From the NCBI RefSeq assembly GCF_002775205.1, contig NC_036456.1:5223463-5287462 (forward strand): DNA of 64,000 nucleotides. The letters run 5' to 3'. Source of the stretch: Xiphophorus maculatus (Eukaryota > Chordata > Actinopteri > Cyprinodontiformes > Poeciliidae). Below are positions 20,248-32,005 of the stretch, in pieces. The number at the start of each line of letters is the position of its first letter. Positions within the stretch are counted from its first letter, which is position 1. Made by a program: the position numbers and the translations under genes. The notes under the pieces are model-generated. The model did no database searches. It was not told the origin of the DNA and saw only the letters and a program-made list of their open reading frames with translations.

Positions 20248-20617
20248 ACAGCATTTAAGTGTTAGATAGCTGTTACTAATCATTGTAAATTCACCATTCT
20301 CTATCTGTGTATAAAATAAACAGCCTCCGATCGGAGAGTAAACCACCTAGCAGCAGCTTTAGCCACATTTAGGAAAAATATACTCTCTGTCAGCGCTGTA
20401 ACGTTAGAGGTTCACTTTCTGTGTTTTATAAAACAGTGTTTACGTGCTAGATAACCGTTATAAGTCATTGTCAATTTACCATTCTCCAACTGTATTCAAA
20501 GGGACCAGCTTCCGATCATGAGTAAACCAGCTAGCAGCAGCTTTAGCCACAGTTTGGAAACATATACACCGCCGCCTGTCAGTGATGTAACGTTTAGAGG
20601 TTCATTTTCTGTATTAA
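20248..20617. repeat. Two-copy tandem duplication, period about 185 bp
   Basis: Copy 1 (about 20248-20425) and copy 2 (about 20433-20617) share ordered words. These include CTAGCAGCAGCTTTAGCCAC (one indel-free match), GAGTAAACCA, ACCATTCTC and AGAGGTTCA. The copies differ at roughly one in eight positions by eye. The duplication lies inside the TIR element. Confidence 0.75.
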
Positions 20618-21134
20618 TGGAAAATAAAAACAAGACAAAAGCCACAAATAACAGTTGGGCTTGACGATATTTCTGTTTTTCCAGCAACAAAATGCGCATC
20701 TCCATGCACTGTTCATGTTTCTGTCACTGCTAACTGTCACAGAGTCTCTCCCAAAGACGCAAAGAAGGAATAAAAATAAATACACAAGAAAATATTAATG
20801 TGCAATGATTTGGATAAATAACTTTAATCTGATTACTGGATTTGAAATACGAACTCGTTAGATTATTCGTTACCGAAAAAGTGGTCCGATTAAAGGCATT
20901 ACAAAGCAGCGGCGGCACCGGACATCTCTGCTTATAACAAACAAATCCCTATTTTATGGGATGAGTGGCAACTCCAGTCTATAATTTAATAATCTGATCA
21001 AGATTAGAGCCTAAAACGTTATAGTTCAAAAACAGTAAAAAGTTCTGGTTAAGGAACAGTTATGTCACGTAGTTAGCTAGCTAACAAAATTCACTAATGC
21101 TAAGCTAACGGTTACGCAAAACAAAAATACCTAC

Positions 21135-21282
21135 CTTCATAGTCAAACAGGTATTGTTCGGTGAAGAATTTGTAGCCTTTGTCTAATTTAAATTTTTTTG
21201 TCAGAGAGAACTGGTTTGCAAATCGTGATATATCTTCAAATCTTATTTTAGGCAAATGTTTTAGAGACTGTGTAAACTCCAT
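21135..21282 (-). pseudogene. Single coding exon of the ISL2EU-like element
   Basis: From ATG at 21282 the frame is open for 49 codons to a GAAG|GTAGGT donor. It begins MEFTQSLKHLPKIRFEDISR and ends KGYKFFTEQYLFDYE. The LPKI.F.D...F and GYKFF.E.Y motifs recur in fish mobile-element proteins that also carry a YqaJ nuclease domain. No such domain survives in this copy, so the exon is a remnant despite its open frame. Confidence 0.5.
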
Positions 21283-21325
21283 GCTCCGGTGATCTGTCTG
21301 ATCAACATATGCTGTCAGATTTATA

Positions 21326-21328
<3 letters not shown>

Positions 21329-21412
<84 letters not shown>
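21329..21412. repeat. Compound microsatellite (CT)14(AT)28
   Basis: 28 bp of CT repeats run directly into 56 bp of AT repeats without interruption. It lies near the right end of the TIR element. Confidence 0.97.
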
Positions 21413-21418
<6 letters not shown>

Positions 21419-21840
21419 GACAACTTTATCATTACTTACTATGTACACCGGAACTAAGGATACACAGCTTCGAGCCAAAACGGAAGTTGTGTGACGTCAT
21501 GTGAAAAGGGTCTATTAGAGAAATTAAAAAAAACTTGCTCAGCCCAAAACGTTTCGTATTTTCTCGAGTACAACAAAAATATGCACAAGTGATGCTGACA
21601 CACTGGTTCTGTCCACACACAAAAACTCACATTTAAAAAAAAAAAACATTAAGATTTCCATCAAGTCCTAAATCCCGCCACAGGAATGTTTCCAGCCTTA
21701 AGTGAAACCTCCCATCCCGACACAGTCTGACAAACTTAAAACGAAAAGCGCTTAAAAACTGCGTCACTTCCGTGTAGCTTCTTCTTATGTCTATCGCAAA
21801 AACACAAGACACCCCGCAGATGATCTCAGATTCAGCCACA

Positions 21841-21990
21841 AACTCTTACCGGAAACCGAGATCGTTTTCCCGGAACACCGTGACGTTTTGCTCCGTTCAG
21901 CCCAGCTGCCTGCGACTCCACCGAGTTGCAACGTGTGCAGGTAATACGAGACTCAATTCTGCTGCTTTGAAAAGAAAGAATAAAAAAAAA
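21841..21990. other. GC-richer block with opposed splice donors, possible first exon
   Basis: On the minus strand GTTTCCG|GTAAGAGTT gives a near-consensus donor (exon end 21850). On the plus strand GTGTGCAG|GTAATACG gives another (exon end 21940). The block is rich in CpG compared with its surroundings, including CCGGAAACCGAGATCG and CGTGACG. It could be the untranslated first exon of a gene on either strand, or chance. No gene assignment. Confidence 0.25.
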
Positions 21991-22040
21991 CACACTAGTT
22001 TGTTGCTGTGCAACTTCAACCAGCACTCATTACAGTGATA

Positions 22041-25000
22041 GTTGGGTTAAGGAATAAATTATACATCTACAAAAGTTGCATTGTGACATTTTCACTTCAT
22101 ACTGTGCCAACTGTGGATTTGCACCAATTGATGCCTTCCATGTTAAAATCTTCATATTTTGCTCAGCTTACATCTTAAATATTTTTCCCCCACAACGCTC
22201 ACTAACTACTTACTCAACTCATTTCAGCTTAAAGCTACCTCCTCTTTACCTCAAACACTCGCCCTTCGACTAGTCACTAACATTTACCTTGAACTATAAA
22301 GCAGCAAATAAAAACACCCTGAACAGCACATTGTAAAAAAAACATTATTGTTAACAAATGAACTAGTAATTTGTAAGTAATAGAAAAGGGTAATAAAAAG
22401 ACAACGTTGTTAGCATTTGTTATTTTTGTTGCTTAAATACTTGATTTAAAAGATTTAGCTCACCTAGCCTACTCAACGATCTTATCAAGCTAGCTAGCTA
22501 TAAAATATGTTGCTAGCTAGAGGTGTAGCATATTTAGTTTTGAGTTTACTTCAATTAAAATCCATTTTGCTCATTTCCAGCTCAATAGTTTTATCCTGTG
22601 ATATTAATAGGAAAGATTTGGATAGTTTAGTTTCAACAGTTTGAGACTTCTTCCCCCTTTTTCAGAGCTAACATGCTAGCAACGACCAAAGTAGTAACTT
22701 TTGCCAAAACCTTCATATTTTTGTCATGATTTGGAAACTCTGAATAAAAGAAAATTGTTGTACAAGCAGTGACCACGACACATCTCATCAAAATACAACA
22801 CAGTTTGAACATAAAGTTACATATTGGAAAATACAAATAAATGACCACTTATTTCTTCTTTTTTTTTTTAAAACCTTTGAAAAACCATCACCCAATGCTG
22901 AAACAGCAAATCATAAATGAAGAAAGTAATAGAAATTAATACAAGGTCTACAAGGTTTTTAACCAACCCTTTGACATGTTTCCAGTTAGTAAAACAAAAT
23001 CAAGACATGTAAAACCAACAATATAGAGGCATTAAATAAATTAATCAATTTAAAAACAAACACTGCGACTTACATCCAAAACACATATTTACAACCAATT
23101 AAGATGTAAAGAAAAAAAACACAGTCTCATTTTTTAAGGGAAAATATTGGAATGGATTTTAGTCGACTGTTAGCATCACATGCTAAATACGTCCAAAGCA
23201 TGTTTGCCTCACACATTGGTTCTAATTATGTATTCACCTTAAACACAATAGGCTTATACTTTTGCAGCATGTACCGAGCTGATATGTACTTTGTACATGG
23301 AAATCCAAATTTGACATCATCTGTGGCTGATATGTTGATATTACGCGCCAATGGCTACACAGAAAATAAGCTAAGCTACGTCAAAAATGTGACTTGCGTT
23401 GTGTTAAAAGTCGGAGGGACTGTGCTATTTATGGGAGCTGACTTTAAGGAGCACAACTTGGTGTAAGTAATCTTCGGGAAAAACAACAAAAAGCTCAGCA
23501 GAGCCACATTTTGACGGAAACGCGGTTTCAAAACATGTTCAAACCAAAGCGTTCATCAGGATAAATCAAAAATCTATGCAAAAAAACCCCAAAAAAACAA
23601 AACAGTTGTTTAGTCCACGGCTAACTGAAATTCTATTGGGGAGAGATGGGAAAAGAAAAAGAAAAATCACACATTGAAATTCACAAGCTGGTATTCAAAA
23701 CCTACTTTAAATAAAAGAAGGTAAAATCATTGGCCCCTGACCCCTTTTAGTGATATTGTGTCAAATATTGGAAACACAGGCAAAGAAAAATCTGTCTTTT
23801 GGTATGGTTTGTACAAATAGCCAAACTTGTTCAACAGAACTGTTAAATGGCAGTTTGACATTTAGCCAAGGCAGCGTGCATTGTGACACTGGGAATAAGC
23901 GTTATGCAGAGGCCATCGCCACGCTGCGAGATGGAGTCACTTTGTGTTCAACAGCTCCAATCCAAAGAAGAGATAACACCAATTCACCTAGTGTTTGGTC
24001 AAGGAAGGGCAAGCCTGGAAACTGGGGGGAAAAAAATCAATAATTTGACACCTCAGATGTTCAACATGCTATTTTTAACACATAGTCCACATTTGGGATA
24101 TTTGACTATTACTTGTTAAATTAAATATTCAAAAAGTAGCCTCTGCCTCACATTTCAAGAAGATTCAAGACTTGAATGTTATTTTCCCCCATTCACCACT
24201 TAATAAATTTGGTCCCTTCATACCAGTAGGATTTTTGGTTCTGAAAAAAAAAAGACCACCAGTTGTATCTCAACAACCAGGATTCTAATTGTACCCAACG
24301 CCGGGCTTTTTCAACAACCACTGAAATAAAGCCGAGCCAATTATTTACCAATTATTTACCAATGCTTGGCTGTGTGATGTAATATCAAATCGTTAGAGAA
24401 GAAAACACAGTCCAATTAAATTGCAGGGGAGAGTTGAGCCGTTTGATAATTATTATTATTCTGGATTTTTTACAATACCAAGACAAATATACTGACAAGC
24501 TTTTGTTACACAGCGGTATGACGTGGTTATTTGTGAATACGAGAAGAGTGGCAACAACACAGAGATACAAACTAGGGACAATTAACTTACCCAAAAGTCC
24601 CCCGCCCCACCAAAAAAACGTTAATATCTAAATTATGCAAAATATGCAAATATTAAAATGTGAAAATTAAACGGATGCAGGAATGCAGCAAAAGTAATAT
24701 GCAGTGCCAAAACATTAAAAAGTTTGTTTTTACCCCAGTTTCCAGCTATTTCACCCCCTTCCTCTTTCTAAAGGTGCGTACTGTCAAGTTTCTACGACCA
24801 AAAGTCAAATCTACTTTGCAAAGAGATCATGCAAATTTAATATAAAACAAGCCACGGTCCTGTCAAAGACCCGGGCGAAGGACAAACACAGAATTCCATT
24901 CTGTAAAATTGCAGTTTGTGAAGGTTTTTTTCTTACAGACATTGATGCATAGGATACAAATCTGTCCAGCAATACAATACAAGTCAAGCTATATAAAGTA

Positions 25001-25948
25001 AAAACAAAGCAGACCACACAAACCGTGATCCAAACGAAACGTCTCGATCGTTGGCACTAGGGCTGAATTGGAGCATAGTGGCAAAGGAGTACAAGCGAGA
25101 ACAGAGTCAGTGCTCGGGTAAGTAACTAGTCATTACAACTGAAAGATCGCGATGCCTCAGTTTCAAATCCCACAGCTTTGAGGACGACAAAGAAAGTAGA
25201 CCACACACATTCTGTACTCACCAACACTGAAGTCCTTAGCAAATCTTTAAAAAGAAAAAGAAAGATCACACAGCTCTCTTTAAAATGGAGAGCTGCTTTG
25301 ATTGACCGAACGCGTGTGCCGCCGACGCCCGTCGCTGCTTTTCACACGCCTGAACGCTCAGAGTTGGGGAGAAAGAAAGAAAAAACGAATAAAAATTCAG
25401 GGGACGTAAACGCAAAAACTCTGCTAAGGCTTCGTCGTGGGGAGAGAAGATACACAGTGTTCAGAAGAGTGGTCATTAAAGTTTAGATTCAACAGTCTGC
25501 TAGCTTTTCTTTTCGCGTCGGTGCATGGCGGAAATGGCGCAGTTCGATAATGTGTGCATTATAGGGACCGTTGACGTTTGAGTAAGGAATTTGAACGATC
25601 ACGTAAAACCGATTTTTCTTTTTTTTTCTTTTTCCTCACAGAAGCCTTGAGTAGTCTTTCAAAATACACTGGTCAATTATTTTCTGAGCGACAAATACAA
25701 TGACAACGAAGATACTTAAAACAGGCTACATACAATAACTCTCCCAAAATGTACGTATGGATGATGTAGTTCAACTACCCTTTGCTTACAAAGAGATGTT
25801 AGATGGTTTGGGATTAGCTGAACTTTTATTGAAACTAGCTACACTAACTGAACCTATAGGTGGTTCTTGCTAGAGCTAGAGTTTGCCCAAAAGAGCATAA
25901 GTTGTGGATCATTATATTACTTCTACTATATGTTCTTGTAATATATTA
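22041..25948. other. Unassigned, low-repeat AT-rich sequence downstream of pea15
   Basis: No exons, transposon ends or long repeats were recognised. The texture, especially at 23.7-25.5 kb, is like that of a long vertebrate 3' UTR on the minus strand. It might belong to an extended pea15 transcript if the 25949 signal is skipped. This is a guess from composition only. Confidence 0.3.
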
Positions 25949-25954
25949 TTTATT
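25949..25954 (-). terminator. pea15: Candidate pea15 polyadenylation signal
   Basis: TTTATT on the plus strand gives AATAAA on the minus strand, 1.44 kb after the pea15 stop. That fits the length of 3' UTR known for mammalian PEA15. Other AATAAA or ATTAAA copies exist, so this is one of several options. Confidence 0.3.
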
Positions 25955-27391
25955 TACATCTCTAACTTGTCCCTAAAAAGAACATTCACTCTGACTGGTT
26001 CCAATAATGGAAAGGTCCCTACAAAAAAGGATCTTCCATTGCGAAGACATAAATGCTATAACTAAATATCTGCTGTAAATAACTCTTTGAAGTGACTACA
26101 AGCTAAAGGCAAATATCGGCAATTTTAAATATGTTTCACTAAAATGTTCGACATGTTTCTTGTTTCTCGTTAATCATGTTGGAGTGAAGGGAATGCTCAT
26201 AGAGCCTTGGGGGAACAGAGACTCTTCCATTGATAAAATGTGACATTAGCATTTAGCTTCAAGTAACCAGTCTAATGACATAGTAAGGAACAGCTAGATT
26301 TGCTGAGACATAGTTTCCCACGAGTCACGCTCTGATATTAGGAAACCGACGCTCCATTGTAGCTAGCTTGAAGAAGATAGCTTAGCTCAGCTTACTGTAT
26401 TGAAACAGGGAGGCAAAAAGACTTGATCTTTGTTCAAGTTTAGCACTAATGCTAACTCTTGGCTAATCGACAGATGTGAGGTTGGCATCTAGACTACTCC
26501 TCTTAACACAAACACGCTCAAATATTTATTCAGCTAGCTACAAGCTAACACAAGCACCTTCACAGAAAAAAACAACAATGCGTAAGATTTATTTTTATGT
26601 TTTTAACCATTGAACCTTACCTGGCGGTTATCTTCTGAAACCGTTTTCCATCATCTAGTTGTTTTAGTGCTCAAATATTAATATGGTCTTAAAAGTTTGG
26701 CTATGTTGTACAATCAAGTTAAATTTCGATAAATTAGCTTTAGCAAAGACAAAATATGAGTTGCAGTGAAGTGTCACTGCACTTATTCCCACAAATATAA
26801 TTTCATATCTTAAGTTCTGTAGGCTTTTCCAGAATTTCAGAATAAAATATAGCCTTGTCATTTTTCATTTTGCTCAAACGCAGGATCTGTAATTTCTGCT
26901 TCATCATGGGTTAGCCTAGCTTTTGTTTCATACTTAACCAAACCACTTAAACGACATGAACACGCAACGTCACGAAACACTCATTCAGAACTGACCCACT
27001 CAGCATCCAGGACAGACTTCAGTGTTCTCATCACACACATACTACGTTGGTCCATCTCCAAATTTGATCTTAAAGTGTCTTTTTTCCCCCCCCGCAACTT
27101 CCCATCCCCCCCTCAGCTGGGGAAGGGGCTGCGTCGCTACGATCTGATTGGTCGACGTTGTAGACAGCGTCTTGCGTGGTCCCGTGTCATTTGTGGTACT
27201 TAAGGAGGCAAGGGTGCGGCAGGGGATGGTAGGGGAGGGTGTGTGTGTGTGTGTGTGTATGTCTGGAGGTGGTGTCGGGGAGACTGAGGTGGGAGTGGTT
27301 AACAGGGCTGATGGAAAATGTTTGGTTGGACGATCTGAGTGCCGGAGGTGGAGAAATCAAGGTGCCAAGATTGGGACTCTGGACATTGACC
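25955..27391 (-). other. pea15: Probable pea15 3' UTR
   Basis: Continuous non-coding sequence directly after the pea15 stop. It includes a C-run near 27085 and a (TG)10 tract at 27239-27258. No splice sites or other genes are evident. Confidence 0.45.
27239..27258. repeat. (GT)10 microsatellite
   Basis: Twenty uninterrupted bases of GT repeat in the presumed pea15 3' UTR. Confidence 0.95.
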
Positions 27392-29447
27392 TCATGCCTT
27401 TTTAGGAGGCGGCGCCAACTTGATGATCTCATCTTCAGAGGGCTGGCGGATGATGTCTTTGTTTTTCCAGATGTGAGTGTGTTGGAGAGAGCAGGAGACA
27501 GAGAAAGAAAGTCGTCAATATAAACAATAAACAAGTCAACACTTTCCTTCGATCTTTCTCTTCCTTCCAAAGTCACCACTTCATGTAATAGCTCTTTAAC
27601 GCTGCATTATGTCATAATGTAATATAAAACGTGCTTCAAAATGTAATCATTAAAACCAAATTATGTAATAATGGACGCAAAATGTAATAAAATCCATAAT
27701 AACATTACATTTTGTGCGGTTGATTGCAAAATGCAAAACTCGTTAATTTTTTTTTTTTTAAGAAATAATGTAATTTTGTGGTGCATTATGCCATAGAAAA
27801 ATCATAAGCAGTTTGTGTAATTTTAATCATTATACTTCTATCGTGCTGAAGATCCTATGTGCATTTAAATCAAAACTCTGGACAATAAATGATGAATTTC
27901 TGGTCAGTTAGTTGCCTTTTCATCCTCAGTATTAACCTACATGTTGTTCAAGGCAAAATTATTTAAGATGCGTTCAAGGGTTTTATTAAATTTTGCAACG
28001 ACTATTGCAAAATGAGCTTTTAATGATGTTTTATTAAAATTCAAAGCCTGATTTAATCACATTATAATATATTGTGGCGTTAAGTGCTCAACTTTTAGTG
28101 AAAAAGCTTTTGACTGATGGGCCAGATTTTGTTTATAAGGAATGCAATGATTTTAAAAAGTCACAGTTACATAGAGCTCTAACATTTTCCAAACTACATG
28201 TCTTAAGGTGAAAAGCTTTCATAGGTTTTCAACAAAGCTATGAAAGTTAGAATCTCTGTTGGTATGATAAGCAGCTTATTCCAGGTAAACGCACAACAGA
28301 CAGTTTACTTATTAGAAACTTATTAGGCAAAAAACAAAAACTTGTCAGAAAGGCTGGAACAAAAACCACAAATTTATTCTTGCGATTGCTTTGTTTAACC
28401 ACTAGAGGGCAGACAGTGGCCTTGTTTGGAAGAGTGCTGCTTCTCTCATTTCTCAGTTTGATAATTCTCAACTTTGCTCTTTGCATCTTTGTCCACCTGG
28501 ACAGAGATACAAGCGGAGGAGGCAAGGGTAACAGGTGCTTAAATAAATGAAATCTTTTGTAGAAAGCTCATCATTTCAAATAAAAGCCAATTTGATATTT
28601 GGGACACAGCTGCAACACCTAGCACTGGCCACTTACAGCCTGCCTCTGTATTTCATTATGCCTGACACCGAGGCGACTGATTTACTTTACACATCGACTT
28701 TAAATCTAATTTACAAGCCAGGATGTTTTTTTTTGCCACACCACCCTTAGGTGTTGTGCGTTTGGAACAGGCTTGTGCCACAGATTCTCGTTCCTAAGCC
28801 GCCTCCCTGCCTGTCCCTCCTCTGTGTGTATTTCAGGAACAGAGATGCCCTTCAAGGTGCTTTGCTGGAATCAATTTGCGGATCCCGTGCAGAAGGACAA
28901 AGGAGGAAAGAAGGTGGGAAAAAATAAAAATCAAAAACAGGGCAAGTCTCAAGAAACCAGTCCCAGAAACGTCTAACTTGTTTCTCACATTGTTGAATCC
29001 ACGCTTCCAGAATGTGCCTACCTTTGTATTTCTTGGCTGAGGGGATACGTGTGAGCTTGGTGTCGATCTCGTCGTCCTCGGAGATCTTCAGCACAGTGGT
29101 GCGGTACTCTATCACCCTGGTCAGCAGGTCCGGCCGCCGAGAGATCTCGAAGATGTGCTCGATGTAAGACAGGTTATCTGCATGAGGAAGGGTTTTGTTT
29201 AACAAAGACGGATTGAAGGTAAATCACAGGAACAAGGCGGGCACCGTAAGAATTCTGGAACTTGAGCTTTTTCACCTTGGGCAAGCTTGTCGTTCTTCTC
29301 CAGGTAGCTGAACCACTCCTTGGAGGAGGTGATGTTGTTGCTCTGGTCTTCAGGGATGTCCTCCTTGCAGGCTGACTTGAGCTGCTCCAAGTCCTCGTTG
29401 GTTATGTTTTCAGACAGGTCGCTGAGCAAAGAGGTGTACTCTGCCAT
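27392..29447 (-). CDS. pea15: PEA15 death-effector-domain adaptor, complete coding region in three exons
   Basis: Minus-strand coding exons are 29447-29276, 29177-29022 and 27456-27392, each joined in phase, giving exactly 130 residues as in human. PEA15 is a cytosolic adaptor that binds ERK1/2 and FADD and modulates ERK location and death-receptor signalling. Residues 1-~81 form the death effector domain, with [14 protein letters not shown] at 19-32 and [15 protein letters not shown] at 62-76, including the RxDL motif. The C-terminal tail keeps [20 protein letters not shown]. Ser104 and Ser116, the known PKC/CaMKII/Akt sites, are at the human positions. The start ATG follows a TTTGAGCAG|ATC acceptor, so the first exon is untranslated. 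The last intron has an unusual acceptor, an A-rich AAAAACAAAG, with its pyrimidine tract 25-50 bp upstream. Confidence 0.97.
27590..27795. repeat. AT-rich repeat built of ATTACAT/ATGTAAT words
   Basis: TGCATTATGTCATAATGTAA near the left end and TGCATTATGCCATAG near the right end bracket several ATGTAAT or ATTACAT copies in both orientations. It looks like a decayed transposon or expanded simple unit. Family unknown. It lies in pea15 intron 3. Confidence 0.4.
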
Positions 29448-31028
29448 GATCTGCTCAAAGTCAACAGATAACAGAAGAGAGAAGAAGAGAGATTGTTAGG
29501 CAGATTGAAACGTATGCCACAGCCCACCGACTTCCCAGATTCCACAGTGGAAAACAGTCTTTGCTAATGGCAATAGCATACTACCAGGGTGGGCCCTGAA
29601 AAGCCAAAACACAAATGCCTTCTCTTATGTGGACCTGCTCAATGTTTTTCTTAAAAGGCAGCTGAAAGAAAAAGATTAATCCAACAGACCAACCACAGCA
29701 AAACAAAGGTTGGAACTTTAATTAAGAAAGACCCAGGGGGCAGATCGATTGTACTCAACAACAAAGGAAGGCTTCAGTGTTCTAGGTTTGTTCAATTAAA
29801 CTGGCAAGATTCTACAATTCCTTTAGTTTTATTGCCAGAAAAAACAACAAATTATTGACACCTTTTACTAGACGTTAAATCCAAAACGCTAAAAAAACAC
29901 ATAAAGACGACTTTGACAGTAATATCAAGGTTGAGAATCTCTTCACTGCCCTCTGACCGCAACCAGCAAGAGACAATAATGTTATTTTGTTTTCCTCACA
30001 ACATCCCAAACTTTAGTGAAACCTTTGCTGTACTCTATCTCCTTCCCATGGGCAAAGTGAATATCTGAAATTTAAAAGATTGTCCATAAGATAATATAAA
30101 GATGTAAACATTGTTATGTGAATACAGAGACACCATGTCAGTATTTTTTGAAAAAGGATCCTTGATAATTCCACATAATTTAAAAAGGAATGAACCCAAT
30201 ATGCTTATTGGATGCCCTTGAGTAATGGACCATCAACAAGTGTTTGGGAACACCAATGCCAAGATGGCCTTCCTAAGTAACCCGCGAATTTAATCCCTTT
30301 ATAGTTACACAAAAAATAGAAGATGACATAGGTATTTAATTCAAATTTCTGCTATAGTTTAACAAATGCAATAAATTACATAACTGTTTTGTCCATCTTT
30401 GAAATAATTGTTGCTTTTAGGTCCTGGAAACCTTAATGTTTCTACTTGTGAGAATCTCTTGCTCAAGTCTGACTCTGTTGTCACACACCAACCTTTGCTA
30501 GGAACCGGCACACTGTCTACACAAAAGAAAAGACACAAAAACAGCACGGCCCACGGCTGCTTCAGCAACTCAGTCCTCCGGCCCCTGGTGGGCCTAATGA
30601 GGCGGCAGATTAGTTTTGTGGAAGTGCTTAAGGTCAGAGCGGAACAGCTGCTTTTAGGCTAGCATAACCATGATCTTAGATCAGAACCATTCCGGTCCTC
30701 TAAATTTCCCATATGCCTCCTCTTTTAAACAAATTTCCCATGTCACTCGTCACAAACGGCTCGACTCCAACCAATCCCCCCTCTTCCTCCTCGTTCCCTG
30801 GCATCCATGCAGCTGGCGAGCAGCGGCAGTGGTGCATCATGGGCAATGGCATTCAGCTCAGTCTGCTGCTGATCCACTCGGTCTCGTCACGAATAGAGAA
30901 AATGTACAGAAAGCCCACAAGACGCGTGACGAGTAGTGTGACCTACATAAAAACGAAGCTCCCTACTGCTGCCACAAGAGGGCCACCTGTGGCACTTTTT
31001 TTTCTTAACAAAATAGCTGCTAATTAGC

Positions 31029-31255
31029 TGCTAAGCCAGTGCTTCTCAAATCCAGTCCTCAGGCCCCCTGCTCTGCATGTTTTAGATGTGCCTCTACTCC
31101 AGAACAGCTGATTCAAACGATTGCATGAACATCAAGTGCTGCAGAAACCTGTTAATCACCAAAATATTCAATCCAGGTGTGTGGCAGAAGGAAAACACCT
31201 AAACATGCAGGGCAGGGGGGTGTGAGGACTGGAATTGAGAAACACTGTGCTAAGC
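31029..31255. mobile_element. Intact hAT-type MITE with perfect 8-bp target duplication
   Basis: The element is 31037-31247 (211 bp). The left end CAGTGCTTCTCAAATCCAGT is the inverse of the right end ACTGGAATTGAGAAACACTG with two mismatches, and TCCTCA continues the match inward. The octamer TGCTAAGC flanks it at 31029-31036 and 31248-31255. It has no coding capacity and must have been moved in trans by a hAT transposase. Confidence 0.92.
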
Positions 31256-31921
31256 TAACCAGCAGAATCAGACATAGTGGCTAAAGCAACTGATTAGTTT
31301 GGTTGACCCACGGTCCCAGCCTCGGGGTGAGAGCTCTGTGATGAGGTTGCATTTTATACTGTGAGCGCGTGGGCGTGCGTGCGTGTGTGTGTTTGTCCTT
31401 GCTTTGGACACTACATTCATCTGCTTGGGACAGGCTGGTGTCGTTCACCTTAGTACAACAGGGGGCTTGCGTCCCTTTGTGTGTACAGACACACGCTCGG
31501 CAGTTGTTGCGTTCGATGACAGAAGGTGTGTGTGTGTGTGTGTGAATGTGTGTTGGGTCCTCAGGCCTCTACTCTCGTCTCAGGTCGCCAAGAGCGCTCC
31601 CTACTTTGCACCATAATGGACTGCCACTGCTTTTATGTACCTTTTGTGTACTTTTAACGAGTATGTGGGAAGCGCATCGACGCATGAAGTGGCTACACTT
31701 TGGGTTTTCATCTACCTACCTACTTCACTGTGCAGACACATCATGCTGCTCTAACTCTTTCTCTGCCTTGAATTAACCAGGATTATGTTATTTAATAATA
31801 AAAAACTTGCTCTTTTTTTTCCACCTTCTCCAATGTTTATCACAGATTTTACTTCTACATCAGTGTACATTTCATAACTTTGTCTTTTTTGCCAGCTGCC
31901 ATATCAAACAAATGTTGCGAT

Positions 31922-32005
31922 GCTTCAAGAAGTGGCGTGCCCAGAAAACTTTCATAGCAGGGGGCCTGGCACCAGGCTAATGAAAGTCTTAGAGTGGCCC
32001 AGAAA
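31922..32005. repeat. Transposon-end-like fragment
   Basis: GTGGCGTGCCCAGAAAACTT with AGGGGGCCTGGCACC and GTGGCCCAG resembles a fish element terminus. Only one end is visible. Confidence 0.3.

Larger units (their letters stand above)
20098..21512 (-). mobile_element. Terminal-inverted-repeat DNA transposon, ISL2EU-like, internally deleted
   Basis: The left end reads TAGACCCTTTTCACAGTGAC and GTCA follows. The right end is its complement, TGACGTCATGTGAAAAGGGT then CTA, so the two ends match over about 20 bp with one indel. The dinucleotide TA flanks both ends (20096-20097 and 21513-21514). A minus-strand exon at 21135-21282 matches my recollection of the N-terminal segment encoded by YqaJ-bearing ISL2EU elements of fish. 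The element also contains a ~185-bp tandem duplication and a CT/AT microsatellite. At 1.4 kb it is too short to be autonomous. Confidence 0.7.

Noticed and set aside
23152..23466. 104-codon plus-strand frame MDFSRLLASHAKYVQS...
   Set aside because: Reads plausibly as protein but has no match I recognise, no upstream exon or splice signals, and lies in sequence with 3'-UTR-like texture; left unassigned.
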